DNA from: Mycobacterium mantenii
Lineage (GTDB): Bacteria; Actinomycetota; Actinomycetes; Mycobacteriales; Mycobacteriaceae
Length of the DNA: 64,000 nt
Direction of reading: 5' to 3'
NCBI RefSeq assembly: GCF_010731775.1
Contig: NZ_AP022590.1
Span: 3,286,001 to 3,350,000 of the forward strand
The stretch's first letter is position 1, and each line of letters starts with the position of its first letter. The notes below the pieces were generated by a model. That model searched no databases, was not told the DNA's origin, and was given only the letters and a program-made list of their open reading frames with translations. Shown piece after piece: positions 8,398 to 18,975 of the stretch. The translations under genes were made by a program, and so were the position numbers.

Positions 8398-9500
8398 TCG
8401 CCGCGGGCACCATGGTGCTCGACGGTCGGGTCTGCCGCCCGGGTTGGCTCGAAACCACCGGCGGACGGATCGCGGCCTGCGCGCCCGGGGCGCCGCCCCG
8501 CCCGGCCGACCGGAACTTCCCCGATTGCACTGTGGTGCCGGGCTTTATCGACATGCACGTCCACGGCGGCGGCGGCGCTTCCTACACCGACGCCGACGGC
8601 ATCGCCGGCGCGGCCGCGTTTCACCTGCGGCACGGCACCACCACCACGCTGGGCAGCCTGGTGACCGCCGCGCCATCCGAATTGCTCAGCGGGGTGCGGG
8701 CGCTCGCCGAGGCCACCCGGGCAGGCACCGTCGCGGGCATCCACCTGGAGGGGCCGTGGCTGAGCCGGGCGCACTGCGGAGCCCACGACCGCACCCGGAT
8801 GCGTGATCCGGACGCGGACGAGATCGACGCGCTGCTGGCCGCGGGCGGCGGCGCGATCAAGATGGTGACGCTGGCGCCCGAGCTGGCCGGGGCCGACGCG
8901 GCAATCCGCCGTCTCGTGGACGCGGGAGTCGTTGTGGCGGTAGGGCATACCGGCGCCACCTACGAGCAGACCAAGGCGGCGATTGACGCGGGCGCCACGG
9001 TCGGCACGCACTTGTTCAACGCGATGCCACCGCTGCACCATCGCGAACCCGGCCCGGCACTGGCCTTGCTGCGGGACCCGCGGGTGACCGTCGAGGTCAT
9101 CGCGGACGGCGTGCACCTGCACCCCGACGTGGTGCGGGCGGTCATCGCGGCTGCCGGCGCGGAACGGGTCGCCACGATCACCGACGCGATCGCCGCGGCG
9201 GGCCGCGCCGACGGCGCATTTCGGCTCGGCGGGGTGCCCATCGATGTCGTCTCCGGTGTGGCACGGGTGCACGGGACGTCGACGATCGCGGGCAGCACTG
9301 CCACCATGGACCGGCTCTTTGGCACCGTGCACGCCGACGCAGGACTCGTCGCCGCGGTACAGACCACCGCCGCGACGCCGGCTCGAGCGCTCGGCCTACA
9401 GCGAGTGGGCGTGCTCGAAGCCGGCTATGACGCCGACCTTGTTGTGCTGGACGGTGATCTGCGCGTGTCGGCGGTCATGGTGCGCGGCGCCTGGCGCTAA
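8388..9500 (+). CDS. nagA: N-acetylglucosamine-6-phosphate deacetylase
   Basis: A 370-residue amidohydrolase that converts GlcNAc-6-P to glucosamine-6-P and acetate in amino-sugar or peptidoglycan recycling. Visible are the metal-binding HVHGGGG strand, the HLEGPWLS segment with the metal-ligand Glu, VGHTGA with a metal His, HLFNAMPPLHHREPG in the substrate loop, and the catalytic Asp in TDAIAAAG. ATG at 8388 lies inside the end of sugI (10 base overlap), so translation is probably coupled to the transporter. The TAA stop overlaps the stop of the convergent YihY gene. Confidence 0.93.
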   Translation: MAVIAAGTMVLDGRVCRPGWLETTGGRIAACAPGAPPRPADRNFPDCTVVPGFIDMHVHGGGGASYTDADGIAGAAAFHLRHGTTTTLGSLVTAAPSELLSGVRALAEATRAGTVAGIHLEGPWLSRAHCGAHDRTRMRDPDADEIDALLAAGGGAIKMVTLAPELAGADAAIRRLVDAGVVVAVGHTGATYEQTKAAIDAGATVGTHLFNAMPPLHHREPGPALALLRDPRVTVEVIADGVHLHPDVVRAVIAAAGAERVATITDAIAAAGRADGAFRLGGVPIDVVSGVARVHGTSTIAGSTATMDRLFGTVHADAGLVAAVQTTAATPARALGLQRVGVLEAGYDADLVVLDGDLRVSAVMVRGAWR

Positions 9501-10525
9501 CGCAGCAAGCGGGCGATCCGGGAAAGTGTCAGCGCCCCAACGGCTCCCAACGCCATCGCGGTCAGCGTCTGGCGGTAACCCAGACCCTCGTCCAGGTGCA
9601 CCCGCGGCGCGATGATCGCCGGCGCCGGAGGGGCAACGGGTTGACTGCGCGGATCCGTGGATGCTGTCGCCGCCCACGCGGTGCAGAACAGCACGAGATA
9701 GGCGGTGATGTAAGCGAACACCATCAACCCCAGCACCGGGCCGAACGTCGCGCCCGCCGGGCTGCGCAGCACCGTCCTCAGATAGATGGACGCCACCTGC
9801 TTGAACACCTCGAAGCCGATCGCCGCGATCAGCCCGGCCCGCATCGAATCGACCAGGCTGACCTTTTCGCGGGGCAGCCGGGCGATCATCCAGGTGAACA
9901 GCAGCCACGACACCAGCGTCGCGATCAGAATCGAGAACAGCCAGAAGAGCCAGTCGAACACCACAAACTGCGGTATGCCAAGCCATTTCAACAGCGCGGC
10001 CAGGGGCGCGGCATGGCCGACGGTGGTCAGCGCGACGGTGACGACGATCACCGCGAACGTCCCGACCATCGCCAGCAGATCGGAGAACTTGTTGTGCACG
10101 AAGCCCGGTGACTCGATCTGCTGGTCCCACCACATCTCCGTCAACGCCTGGCGCAGGTGCGATATCCAGCCCATGCCCGCCCACACCGCGGTGGCCAAAC
10201 CGATGACCCCGACCGAAGTCCGGGCGTCGATGGCCGAGTTCATCAGCTCCTGCAGCTGATTGCCCAGTGTGCCGGTCACCTGGGAGCGGATGTGGTCGTC
10301 GATCGTGCTCAGCAGCTGCGGCCGCCGGGCCAGCACAAACCCGAAGGCCGCGAAACCGACCATGAGCAAAGGGAACAACGCGAAGATCGTGTAGTACGTG
10401 AGGCCGGCCGCGAAGAACCCGCCGTTGCGCTCGTCGAACCGCTTATAACCGCGCAGGACGTGGTCCAACCAGCCGTACCGGGCCCGCAGCCGGTCGAGGG
10501 CACCCGCCTTGGCCGGCTCGCTCAT
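9497..10525 (-). CDS. YihY/BrkB-family inner membrane protein
   Basis: A 342-residue integral membrane protein with about six hydrophobic helices, for example AAGLTYYTIFALFPLLMVGF, SVGVIGLATAVWAGMGWI, and AVIVVTVALTTVGHAAPLAA. The early FAAGLTYYTIFALFPLL segment is the family hallmark. Family members were once called ribonuclease BN; that activity has been reassigned to another protein, so no enzymatic role should be inferred. The gene starts 7 bases after the end of trpS on the same strand, so they are probably cotranscribed. The same pair occurs in M. tuberculosis (Rv3335c-Rv3336c). A Pro-rich stretch precedes a final short helix. Confidence 0.88.
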   Translation of the reverse strand: MSEPAKAGALDRLRARYGWLDHVLRGYKRFDERNGGFFAAGLTYYTIFALFPLLMVGFAAFGFVLARRPQLLSTIDDHIRSQVTGTLGNQLQELMNSAIDARTSVGVIGLATAVWAGMGWISHLRQALTEMWWDQQIESPGFVHNKFSDLLAMVGTFAVIVVTVALTTVGHAAPLAALLKWLGIPQFVVFDWLFWLFSILIATLVSWLLFTWMIARLPREKVSLVDSMRAGLIAAIGFEVFKQVASIYLRTVLRSPAGATFGPVLGLMVFAYITAYLVLFCTAWAATASTDPRSQPVAPPAPAIIAPRVHLDEGLGYRQTLTAMALGAVGALTLSRIARLLR

Positions 10526-10532
10526 GGTGAAC

Positions 10533-11567
<1,035 letters not shown>

Positions 11568-11656
11568 TCACGCGAAGCCGCCGGGCCTGCACAGACGGGT
11601 GCGCGCGGAGGCGGCTCGCTTGCGGTACCGGCGGTACCGCCTTTAATGTCGGCACT

Positions 11657-12517
11657 ATGGGGAGTACCAGCAGCACGGGGACGCGGCCACCAATCCACCT
11701 CGGTTCCGGGGAGCCGGTCTTGTTGCTGCACCCGTTCCTGCTGTCCCAGGCGGTCTGGGAGGACGTCGCCCAGCGGTTGGCCGACACCGGCCGATACGAG
11801 GTTTTCGCCCCGACGATGGCCGGCCACAACGGCGGCGCCCCCGCGGGGACCTGGTTCTTGTCCTCGGCGGTGCTGGCCGACGACGTCGAGCGCCAACTCG
11901 ACGAACTGGGCTGGGACACCGCGCACATCGTGGGCAACTCGCTGGGCGGCTGGGTCGCGTTCGAACTCGAGCGGCGCGGACGGGCGCGCAGCGTCATGGG
12001 CATCGCCCCGGCCGGCGGATGGACGCGCTGGAGCCCGGCCAAGTTCGAGGTGATCGCCAAGTTCATTCTGGGCATCCCGCTGCTGGTGCTGGCCGCGCTG
12101 TTCGGCCCGAGGGTGATGCGCCTGCCGTTCAGCCGCCAGCTGGCCACCTACGCGATCAGCGCCACGCCCGACGGGGTCAGCGACGCCCAACTGCTCGGCT
12201 GCATCGACGACGTCGCGCACTGCCCGGCCTATTTCCAGTTGCTGGTCAAGTCGCTGCTAATGCACGGGCTGCGGGAGCTGGCCGAGAACGCCGTCCCGGC
12301 GCACCTGGTGATCTGCGAAAAAGACCGAATCGTGCCCGCCCCCAGGTTCAGCAGGCATTTCACCACTCACTTGCCCGACGACCACCAAGTCACCGAGCTC
12401 GATGGCGTGGGGCACATCCCGATGTTCGAGGCGCCCGAGCGCGTCACCGAACTGATCATCGACTTCCTCGAGGAGTGCAGCCAAGCGAACCGGGGCGCCA
12501 ACCCCTCGGCTAGTTAG
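11657..12517 (+). CDS. Alpha/beta-fold hydrolase
   Basis: A 286-residue cytoplasmic hydrolase. The nucleophile elbow is GNSLGGW (Ser near residue 97), the acid is the Asp in [10 protein letters not shown], and the His is in [14 protein letters not shown], so the triad is complete and in order. A cap region with hydrophobic helices ([19 protein letters not shown]) sits between. ATG at 11657 follows a Gly/Ser/Thr-rich head that may be disordered. The 3' end overlaps the convergent icd1 by 8 bases. In M. tuberculosis this position is annotated, as I recall, as two smaller genes (Rv3337 and Rv3338), so the intact gene here suggests decay there. Substrate unknown. Confidence 0.88.
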   Translation: MGSTSSTGTRPPIHLGSGEPVLLLHPFLLSQAVWEDVAQRLADTGRYEVFAPTMAGHNGGAPAGTWFLSSAVLADDVERQLDELGWDTAHIVGNSLGGWVAFELERRGRARSVMGIAPAGGWTRWSPAKFEVIAKFILGIPLLVLAALFGPRVMRLPFSRQLATYAISATPDGVSDAQLLGCIDDVAHCPAYFQLLVKSLLMHGLRELAENAVPAHLVICEKDRIVPAPRFSRHFTTHLPDDHQVTELDGVGHIPMFEAPERVTELIIDFLEECSQANRGANPSAS

Positions 12518-13739
12518 CCAGCTTCTTTTCCAGGTTCTCGGCGATCGAGTTTAGGAATTGCTCGCTCTGCTGCCACTTCTGGTCGGGGCCGATCAGCAGG
12601 GCCAGGTCCTTGGTCATTTTCCCGCTCTCGACGGTGGAGACCACCACGTTCTCCAGGGTCTGCGCGAACTCGATCACCTCGGGGGTGTTGTCCAGCTTGC
12701 CGCGGTGCGCCAGTCCCCGCGTCCAGGCGAAGATGGACGCGATCGGGTTGGTCGAGGTCGGCTTGCCGGCCTGATACTGGCGGAAGTGGCGGGTGACGGT
12801 GCCGTGCGCGGCCTCGGCCTCGACCGTCTTGCCGTCGGCGGTCATCAGCACCGACGTCATCAGCCCCAGTGAGCCGTAGCCCTGCGCGACGAGGTCCGAC
12901 TGGACGTCGCCGTCGTAGTTCTTGCAGGCCCAAACGTAGCCGCCCTCCCACTTCAGGCAGGCCGCGACCATGTCGTCGATCAACCGGTGCTCGTAGGTCA
13001 GTCCCTCGGCCTCGAACTTGTCCTTGAACTCCTCGTCGTAGACGCGCTGGAACTCGTCTTTGAACATGCCGTCGTAGGCCTTGAGGATGGTGTTCTTGGT
13101 GGACAGGTACACCGGCCATTTGGCGTCCAGCCCGTACTTCAGCGAGGCGCGCGCGAAGTCCCGGATGGAGTCCTTGAAGTTGTACATGCCCATCACCACG
13201 CCGCCGTCGGGGGGAATGGACACCACCTTGTGCACTATCGGCTCGCTGCCGTCGGCGGGGGTGAAAGTGATTGCGACGGTTCCGGGTTTGTCGACCTTGA
13301 AGTTCGTCGCCCGGTACTGGTCGCCGAAGGCGTGACGGCCGATGACGATCGGCTTGGTCCAGCCCGGCACCAGGCGCGGCACGTTCGAGATCACGATCGG
13401 CTCGCGGAAGATGGTGCCGCCCAAGATGTTTCGGATCGTGCCGTTGGGCGACAGCCACATCTTCTTCAGGTTGAACTCGGAAACCCGGGCCTCGTCGGGG
13501 GTGATGGTCGCGCATTTGACGCCCACGCCGTGCTTCTTGATGGCGTACGCGGCGTCGATGGTCACCTGGTCGTTGGTGCGGTCGCGGTTCTCGATGCCCA
13601 GGTCGTAGTAGTCCAGGTTGATGTCGAGGTGCGGCAGGATCAGCAGGTCTTTGATGAATTTCCAGATGACGCGGGTCATCTCGTCACCATCGAGCTCGAC
13701 CACGCGGCCTTTGACCTTGATCTTGGCTTCGCCTGCCAT
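12510..13739 (-). CDS. icd1: NADP-dependent isocitrate dehydrogenase, homodimeric (eukaryote-like) type
   Basis: A 409-residue enzyme that converts isocitrate to 2-oxoglutarate in the TCA cycle and makes NADPH. Family landmarks are [13 protein letters not shown] at the N-terminus, the substrate-binding [18 protein letters not shown], the Tyr and Lys of the active site in [44 protein letters not shown], and [20 protein letters not shown] at the NADP site. This is the dimeric type related to the mitochondrial enzyme, unlike the monomeric type encoded next door. It starts 27 bases downstream of the end of icd2 on the same strand, so a bicistronic message is likely. Confidence 0.97.
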   Translation of the reverse strand: MAGEAKIKVKGRVVELDGDEMTRVIWKFIKDLLILPHLDINLDYYDLGIENRDRTNDQVTIDAAYAIKKHGVGVKCATITPDEARVSEFNLKKMWLSPNGTIRNILGGTIFREPIVISNVPRLVPGWTKPIVIGRHAFGDQYRATNFKVDKPGTVAITFTPADGSEPIVHKVVSIPPDGGVVMGMYNFKDSIRDFARASLKYGLDAKWPVYLSTKNTILKAYDGMFKDEFQRVYDEEFKDKFEAEGLTYEHRLIDDMVAACLKWEGGYVWACKNYDGDVQSDLVAQGYGSLGLMTSVLMTADGKTVEAEAAHGTVTRHFRQYQAGKPTSTNPIASIFAWTRGLAHRGKLDNTPEVIEFAQTLENVVVSTVESGKMTKDLALLIGPDQKWQQSEQFLNSIAENLEKKLAN

Positions 13740-13766
13740 GTCGAGTCCGGCTTCCTGCTTGCGGCC

Positions 13767-16001
13767 CTAGCCTGTCGAAGCCGCCAGCGCCTCGTTGAAT
13801 GTCTTGCTCGGCCGCATGATCGCCGTCGTCTTCTCGGTGTCCGGCTGGTAGTAGCCGCCGATGTCGACCGCCTCGCCCTGCGCCTCGGCCAGTTCGGACA
13901 CGACGCTGTCCTCGTTTTCACCCAACGACTCGGCCAGCGCGGCGAAGTGCTTGCGCAGCTCCTCGTCGTCGGATTGCGCGAGTTCCTGCGCCCAGTACAG
14001 CGCCAGGTAGAACTGGCTGCCGCGGTTGTCGAGCTCACCTGTCTTGCGCGATGGGCTCTTGTTGTTCTCCAGCAGCTTGCCGATCGCGGCGTCCAGCGTC
14101 TTGCCCAGCACCTTGGCGCGCTCGTTGTCGGTCTTGATGCCGATGTCTTCGAAACACGCTCCCAGAGCCAGGAATTCACCCAAGGAATCCCAGCGCAGGT
14201 GGTTCTCCTCGACCAGCTGGTGCACGTGCTTGGGCGCCGAACCACCCGCCCCGGTCTCATACATTCCGCCGCCGGCCATCAACGGCACGATGGACAGCAT
14301 CTTGGCGCTGGTGCCCAGTTCCAGGATCGGGAACAGGTCGGTGAGGTAGTCGCGCAGGATGTTTCCTGTCGCGGCGATGGTGTCCTGTCCGCGCATCGCG
14401 CGCTCCAGCGTGTACCTCATGGCCCACACCTGCGGCATGATCTGGATCTCCAGGCCCTCGGTGTCGTAGTCCTTCAGGTACTTCTTGACCTTCTTGCGCA
14501 GCTCGACCTCGTGCGGCCGTTCGGTGTCCAACCAGAACACCACCGTCATGCCCGAATTGCGCGCCCGGGTGACGGCCAGCTTGACCCAGTCGCGGATCGC
14601 CGCGTCAGTGACGATGGGCATCCGCCAGATGTCGCCGGATTCCACGTTCTGGGTCAGCAGGACTTCCCCGGAGTCCAGGTCGACGATGTTGGCGACGCCG
14701 TCCTCGGGGATCTCGAACGTCTTGTCGTGCGAGCCGTACTCTTCGGCCTGCTGCGCCATCAGCCCGACGTTGGGAACCGTGCCCATCGTCCGCGGATCGA
14801 ACTGCCCGTGGGTCTTACAGAAGTTGATGATCTCTTGGTAGATGCGGGAGAACGTCGACTCCGGGTTGACGGCCTTGGTGTCCTTCTGCCGTCCGTCGGC
14901 GCCCCACATCTTGCCGCCGGCGCGGATCATCGCCGGCATCGACGCGTCCACGATCACGTCGCTGGGCGAATGAAAGTTGGTGATGCCCTTGGCCGAATCG
15001 ACCATGGCCAGTTCGGGGCGGTGTTCGTGGCAGGCGTGCAGGTCGCGGATGATCTCCTCGTGCAGCGACGCGGGCAGCGACTCGATCTTGTTGTAGAGGT
15101 CGACCAATCCGTTGTTGACGTCCACACCCAATTCGTCGAAGAGCGCCCCGTGCTTGGCGAAGGCGTCCTTGTAGAAGACCCTGACGGCGTGGCCGAAGAC
15201 GATGGGGTGCGAGACCTTCATCATGGTCGCCTTGACGTGCAGCGAGAACATCACGCCGGTCTCATAGGCGTCCTGCATCTGCTCCTCGTAAAACTCCACG
15301 AGGGCCTTTTTGCTCATGAACATGGAGTCGATGACGTCGCCCTCGCGCAACTCGACCTTGGGCTTGAGCTCGAGGGTCTGCCCGCTCTCGGTCTCCAGCA
15401 CCATCTTCACGTTGCGCGCGCGGTCCAGCGTCATCGACTTCTCGCCGTGGTAGAAGTCGCCTTGCTTCATAGTCGCGACGTGCGTGCGCGAGGCCGGCGA
15501 CCAGTCGCCCATGCTGTGCGGGTGCTTGCGGGCGTACTCCTTGACGGCCTTGGGCGCGCGCCGGTCCGAGTTGCCTTGGCGCAGTACCGGGTTGACCGCG
15601 CTGCCAAGGCATTTGGCGTAGCGCGCACGGATTTCCTTGTCCTCGTCCGTCTTCGGATTGTGCGGAAAGTCCGGGATCTTGAATCCCTTGCCCTGCAGCT
15701 CCTTGATGGCGGCGATCAGCTGGGGAACCGAGGCGCTGATGTTCGGCAGCTTGATGATGTTGGTATCGGGGAGCTCCGTCAGCCGGCCCAGTTCACCCAG
15801 GTTGTCCGGCACCCGCTGTTCTTCGGTCAGGTGTTCGGGGAACTCGGCCAGGATCCGGGCCGCGACGGAGATGTCGCTGGTCTTGATCTCGATGCCTGCC
15901 GGCTCGGCGAAGGCGCGCACGATCGGCAGGAACGCGTAAGTCGCCAGCAGCGGCGCTTCATCGGTCAGTGTGTAGATGACGGTCGGTTGTTCGGCGCTCA
16001 C
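13767..16001 (-). CDS. icd2: NADP-dependent isocitrate dehydrogenase, monomeric type
   Basis: A 744-residue monomeric IDH, a different family from the neighbour but with the same reaction. The N-terminus ([20 protein letters not shown]) and segments such as [49 protein letters not shown] and [18 protein letters not shown] are characteristic. Length is the family's usual 735-745. ATG is at 16001. In H37Rv icd2 is, to my recollection, Rv0066c, far from icd1; here the two isozyme genes are adjacent and codirectional. Its upstream region is shared with the divergent methionine operon leader. Which isozyme carries most flux cannot be read from the sequence. Confidence 0.97.
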   Translation of the reverse strand: MSAEQPTVIYTLTDEAPLLATYAFLPIVRAFAEPAGIEIKTSDISVAARILAEFPEHLTEEQRVPDNLGELGRLTELPDTNIIKLPNISASVPQLIAAIKELQGKGFKIPDFPHNPKTDEDKEIRARYAKCLGSAVNPVLRQGNSDRRAPKAVKEYARKHPHSMGDWSPASRTHVATMKQGDFYHGEKSMTLDRARNVKMVLETESGQTLELKPKVELREGDVIDSMFMSKKALVEFYEEQMQDAYETGVMFSLHVKATMMKVSHPIVFGHAVRVFYKDAFAKHGALFDELGVDVNNGLVDLYNKIESLPASLHEEIIRDLHACHEHRPELAMVDSAKGITNFHSPSDVIVDASMPAMIRAGGKMWGADGRQKDTKAVNPESTFSRIYQEIINFCKTHGQFDPRTMGTVPNVGLMAQQAEEYGSHDKTFEIPEDGVANIVDLDSGEVLLTQNVESGDIWRMPIVTDAAIRDWVKLAVTRARNSGMTVVFWLDTERPHEVELRKKVKKYLKDYDTEGLEIQIMPQVWAMRYTLERAMRGQDTIAATGNILRDYLTDLFPILELGTSAKMLSIVPLMAGGGMYETGAGGSAPKHVHQLVEENHLRWDSLGEFLALGACFEDIGIKTDNERAKVLGKTLDAAIGKLLENNKSPSRKTGELDNRGSQFYLALYWAQELAQSDDEELRKHFAALAESLGENEDSVVSELAEAQGEAVDIGGYYQPDTEKTTAIMRPSKTFNEALAASTG

Positions 16002-16113
16002 GGTCCCTCTCCCGGCGTCAATGATGGGTTCGAATTTTGGGGGCTCAGCGTTCTGACTGCCACGTTATCAAGGGTGTTTGGACAGGTGTCGACCTGCACG
16101 TGTACCGCGAGGG

Positions 16114-16142
16114 TTGGCACCGGGTCGGCACAGTAAGATAGT
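16114..16142 (+). promoter_or_regulatory. Putative promoter of the metY leader
   Basis: TTGGCA at 16114-16119 is a possible -35. TAAGAT (16134-16139, 14 bp spacing) or GATAGT (16137-16142, 17 bp spacing) could be the -10. A start some 6-10 bases downstream would place the 5' end just at the SAM-IV aptamer. Prediction by position and sequence only. Confidence 0.4.
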
Positions 16143-16151
16143 CTTTGTATT

Positions 16152-16274
16152 GGTCATGAGCGCCAGCATCAAGCCCCGGCTTGCTGGCCGGCAACCCTCC
16201 AACCGCGGTGGGGTGCCCCGGGTGATGACCAGGTTGAGTAGCCACACAAACCGGCTATCCGGCAAGCGCGGGTC
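16152..16274 (+). ncRNA. SAM-IV riboswitch upstream of metY
   Basis: The sequence from GGTCATGAGCGCCAGC through CAAGCCCCGGCTTGCTGG, CCGGCAACCCTCCAACC, GCGGTGGGGTGCCCCGG and GTGATGACC to AAGCGCGGGTC matches, as I recall it, the actinobacterial SAM-IV aptamer almost base for base. That includes the P1 closing pair GGTCAT/ATGACC, the core and the 3' pseudoknot arm. It binds S-adenosylmethionine and normally lowers expression of methionine-synthesis genes. The 3' end (GGGTCC, 16270-16275) can alternatively pair with GGGCCC at 16284-16289, giving a plausible expression-platform hairpin that competes with the aptamer. It sits about 160 bases before the metY start. Confidence 0.93.
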
Positions 16275-16310
16275 CGCCATGACGGGCCCCTGAGTAGACA
16301 GGGAAACGTG

Positions 16311-16358
16311 ATGTGCATTCGCTCGGCCCATCCGCGCCTCATCGTGTGTCGCTGCTAA
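16311..16358 (+). CDS. Putative Cys-containing leader peptide upstream of metY
   Basis: A 15-codon frame, MCIRSAHPRLIVCRC, ends in TAA and lies between the SAM-IV aptamer and metY. It has a good ribosome-binding sequence (AGGGAAA, 16300-16306) just upstream of the ATG; the GTG three bases earlier is in frame. Cys occupies positions 2, 13 and 15, with CRC directly before the stop. Cysteine-rich upstream ORFs are known in mycobacteria to attenuate sulfur-assimilation genes when Cys-tRNA is scarce. That this one works so is inference from composition, position and the hairpin 9 bases after its stop. The host enzyme uses a sulfur donor, so cysteine/sulfide sensing would be logical. Confidence 0.55.
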   Translation: MCIRSAHPRLIVCRC

Positions 16359-16367
16359 TCCGCGCCC

Positions 16368-16396
16368 CCGGTTGACGCCCCCTTTCGGCGTCCCGG
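16368..16396 (+). terminator. Strong hairpin between leader ORF and metY (possible attenuator)
   Basis: CCGG-TT-GACGCC, a 7-nt loop, then GGCGTC-CCGG form a stem of ten pairs with a small bulge. No U-tract follows, so it may be a non-canonical mycobacterial terminator or a translational attenuator close to the metY start at 16436. Confidence 0.5.
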
Positions 16397-16435
16397 CCAT
16401 CCGTTAGCAGACCCCTACCAGCAGAAAGCAACCCC

Positions 16436-17818
16436 GTGACCTCCGACAACGCCGATCACGAAGCCGCCCACGACACCGATCCGACAGCAAACTGGACATT
16501 CGAGACCAAGCAGGTGCACGCCGGTCAGCGGCCGGACCCGGCCACCAACGCCCGCGCCCTGCCGATCTACCAGACCACGTCGTACACCTTCGACGACACC
16601 ACGCACGCCGCCGCCCTGTTCGGGCTGGAAGTGCCGGGCAACATCTACACCCGGATCGGCAACCCGACCACCGATGTCGTCGAGCAGCGCGTCGCCGCAC
16701 TCGAGGGCGGGGTGGCGGCGCTGTTCCTGAGCTCCGGACAGGCCGCTGAGACTTTCGCCATATTGAACCTGGCTTGTGCCGGAGATCACATCGTCTCGAG
16801 CCCGCGGCTCTACGGCGGGACGTACAACCTGTTCCACTATTCGCTGGCCAAGCTCGGCATCGAGGTCACCTTCGTGGCGGATCCCGACGACCTGGATTCG
16901 TGGCAGGCGGCGGTGCGGCCGAACACCAAAGCCTTCTTCGGCGAGACGATCTCCAACCCGCAGATCGACATCCTGGACATCCCGGGAGTCGCCGGGGTGG
17001 CGCATGCCAACGGCATACCGCTGATCGTCGACAACACCATCGCGACGCCGTATCTGATCCAGCCGTTCAAACACGGCGCGGACATCGTCGTGCACTCGGC
17101 CACCAAATACCTCGGCGGGCACGGCTCGGCGATCGCCGGGGTCATCGTCGACGGCGGCACCTTCGACTGGACGCAGGGTCGCTTCCCGGGATTCACCACA
17201 CCCGACCCGAGCTACCACGGCGTGGTGTTCGCCGAACTCGGTCCGCCGGCCTACGCGCTCAAGGCGCGCGTGCAGCTGCTGCGCGATCTCGGGTCGGCCG
17301 CGTCGCCGTTCAACGCGTTTTTGGTCGCCCAGGGCATCGAGACGCTGAGCCTGCGCATGGAGCGCCATGTCACCAACGCGCGACGCGTGGCCGAGTACCT
17401 GGCCGACCATGATGGCGTGTTGTCGGTCAACTACGCAGGCCTGCCCGGCTCGCCCTGGCATGAGCGCGCAAAGAAGCTGGCGCCCAAGGGAACCGGCGCG
17501 GTGTTGGCGTTCGAGCTGGCCGGCGGCGTCGAGGCCGGCAAGGCGTTCGTGAACGCGTTGAAGCTGCACAGCCACGTCGCCAACATCGGCGATGTGCGCT
17601 CCCTGGTGATCCACCCGGCGTCCACGACGCACGCGCAGCTGTCCGCGCAGGAGCAACTGAGCACCGGGGTCAGCCCCGGGCTGGTGCGCCTGGCCGTCGG
17701 CATCGAGGGCATCGACGACATCCTGGCCGACCTGGAGCTCGGATTCGCCGCGGCAAGCAAATTCGGCGCGACCGCGGGCGCATCCGGCACCGATCCGCAA
17801 GCCGTGGCGGCGTTCTAA
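16436..17818 (+). CDS. metY: O-acetylhomoserine sulfhydrylase (metY family)
   Basis: A 460-residue PLP enzyme of the Cys/Met metabolism family. It makes homocysteine from O-acetylhomoserine and sulfide. Landmarks are [20 protein letters not shown], the cofactor-stacking [27 protein letters not shown], and the PLP Lys at residue 224 in [11 protein letters not shown]. The length and the inserted segments mark the MetY (sulfhydrylase) rather than the shorter MetB/MetC branch, although the H37Rv gene at this place is named metC. The GTG start at 16436 has a purine-rich AGAAAG upstream. It is led by the SAM-IV riboswitch and followed 11 bases later by metX, its substrate supplier. Confidence 0.95.
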   Translation: MTSDNADHEAAHDTDPTANWTFETKQVHAGQRPDPATNARALPIYQTTSYTFDDTTHAAALFGLEVPGNIYTRIGNPTTDVVEQRVAALEGGVAALFLSSGQAAETFAILNLACAGDHIVSSPRLYGGTYNLFHYSLAKLGIEVTFVADPDDLDSWQAAVRPNTKAFFGETISNPQIDILDIPGVAGVAHANGIPLIVDNTIATPYLIQPFKHGADIVVHSATKYLGGHGSAIAGVIVDGGTFDWTQGRFPGFTTPDPSYHGVVFAELGPPAYALKARVQLLRDLGSAASPFNAFLVAQGIETLSLRMERHVTNARRVAEYLADHDGVLSVNYAGLPGSPWHERAKKLAPKGTGAVLAFELAGGVEAGKAFVNALKLHSHVANIGDVRSLVIHPASTTHAQLSAQEQLSTGVSPGLVRLAVGIEGIDDILADLELGFAAASKFGATAGASGTDPQAVAAF

Positions 17819-17829
17819 GGAGCCCGGCC

Positions 17830-18972
17830 ATGACGATCTCCGACGTCCCGACCCAAACACTGCCCGACGAAGGCGAAATCGGCTTCGTCCCCATCGGTTC
17901 GCTGACCACCGAAAGCGGCGCGGTCATCGACGACGCGCACATCGCCATCCAGCGCTGGGGCGAGTTATCGCCGACGCGGGACAACGTGGTGGTGGTGCTG
18001 CACGCGCTTACCGGCGACTCGCACGTCACCGGGTCCGCCGGACCCGGACACCCCACCGCCGGCTGGTGGGACGAAATGGTCGGGCCGGATGCGCCGATCG
18101 ACACTAACCGCTGGTGCGCGCTGGCCACCAATGTGCTGGGCGGTTGCCGCGGCTCCACCGGCCCCAGCTCGCGGACCCGGGACGGAAAGCCTTGGGGCTC
18201 AAGGTTCCCCCGGATCTCGATCCGCGATCAGGTGGAGGCCGACATCGCCGCGCTGACCGCCCTGGGGATCGAGCGGGTCGCCGCCGTGGTCGGTGGATCC
18301 ATGGGTGGCGCAAGAGCTTTGGAGTGGATCGTCGGCCACCCGAACCGGGTCCGTGCCGGGCTGCTGCTGGCGGTGGGCGCGCGCGCCACCGCCGATCAGA
18401 TCGGCACCCAGTCCACGCAGATCGCGGCGATCAAGGCCGACCCGAACTGGCAGGGCGGCGACTACCACGACACCGGGCTCGCGCCGGATACCGGGCTGAC
18501 CATCGCCCGCCGCTTCGCGCATCTGACCTATCGCGGTGAAGTCGAGCTCGACACCCGGTTCGGCAACGACGGGCAGAACGACGAGGATCCGAACAACGGC
18601 GGCCGCTACGCGGTGCAAAGCTATCTCGAATACCAGGGCGACAAGCTGCTCGAGCGCTTCGACGCGGGCAGCTACGTGGTGTTGACCGAGGCGCTGAACA
18701 GTCACGATGTCGGCCGGGGTCGCGGTGGGGTGCATAAAGCGTTGCGTCACTGCCCGGTTCCGGTCGTGGTCGGCGGCATCACCTCCGACCGGCTGTACCC
18801 GCTGCGCCTGCAGCAGGAGCTGGCCGAGCACCTGCCCGGCTGCGCCGACCTTCAGGTCGTGGACTCCGTCTGCGGGCACGACGGCTTCCTGGTGGAATCC
18901 GACGCGGTCGGCGAAATGATCCGTAAGACACTAGTGTTGGCCGACTCGGACAACAGGGAAGGCGCGTCGTAA
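17830..18972 (+). CDS. metX: Homoserine O-acetyltransferase
   Basis: A 380-residue alpha/beta-hydrolase-fold transferase that makes O-acetylhomoserine from homoserine and acetyl-CoA, the first committed step of methionine synthesis. The nucleophile elbow [12 protein letters not shown] puts Ser at residue 157. The Asp/His pair lies near the C-terminus in [26 protein letters not shown] and [14 protein letters not shown] form the oxyanion and substrate loops. H37Rv calls this gene metA, but the fold and motifs are MetX. A clear AAGGAGCCCGGCC ribosome site overlaps the end of metY. Regulation by the upstream riboswitch should extend to this gene. Confidence 0.96.
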   Translation: MTISDVPTQTLPDEGEIGFVPIGSLTTESGAVIDDAHIAIQRWGELSPTRDNVVVVLHALTGDSHVTGSAGPGHPTAGWWDEMVGPDAPIDTNRWCALATNVLGGCRGSTGPSSRTRDGKPWGSRFPRISIRDQVEADIAALTALGIERVAAVVGGSMGGARALEWIVGHPNRVRAGLLLAVGARATADQIGTQSTQIAAIKADPNWQGGDYHDTGLAPDTGLTIARRFAHLTYRGEVELDTRFGNDGQNDEDPNNGGRYAVQSYLEYQGDKLLERFDAGSYVVLTEALNSHDVGRGRGGVHKALRHCPVPVVVGGITSDRLYPLRLQQELAEHLPGCADLQVVDSVCGHDGFLVESDAVGEMIRKTLVLADSDNREGAS

Positions 18973-18975
18973 CGC

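Noticed and set aside
12987..16136. A 1049-codon open frame on the + strand over icd1 and icd2
   Set aside because: It is antisense to two well-recognised enzymes, has His/Asp/Val/Leu/Arg-rich composition typical of the reverse frame of high-GC genes, and shows no domain. Long shadows of this type are common in GC-rich genomes.
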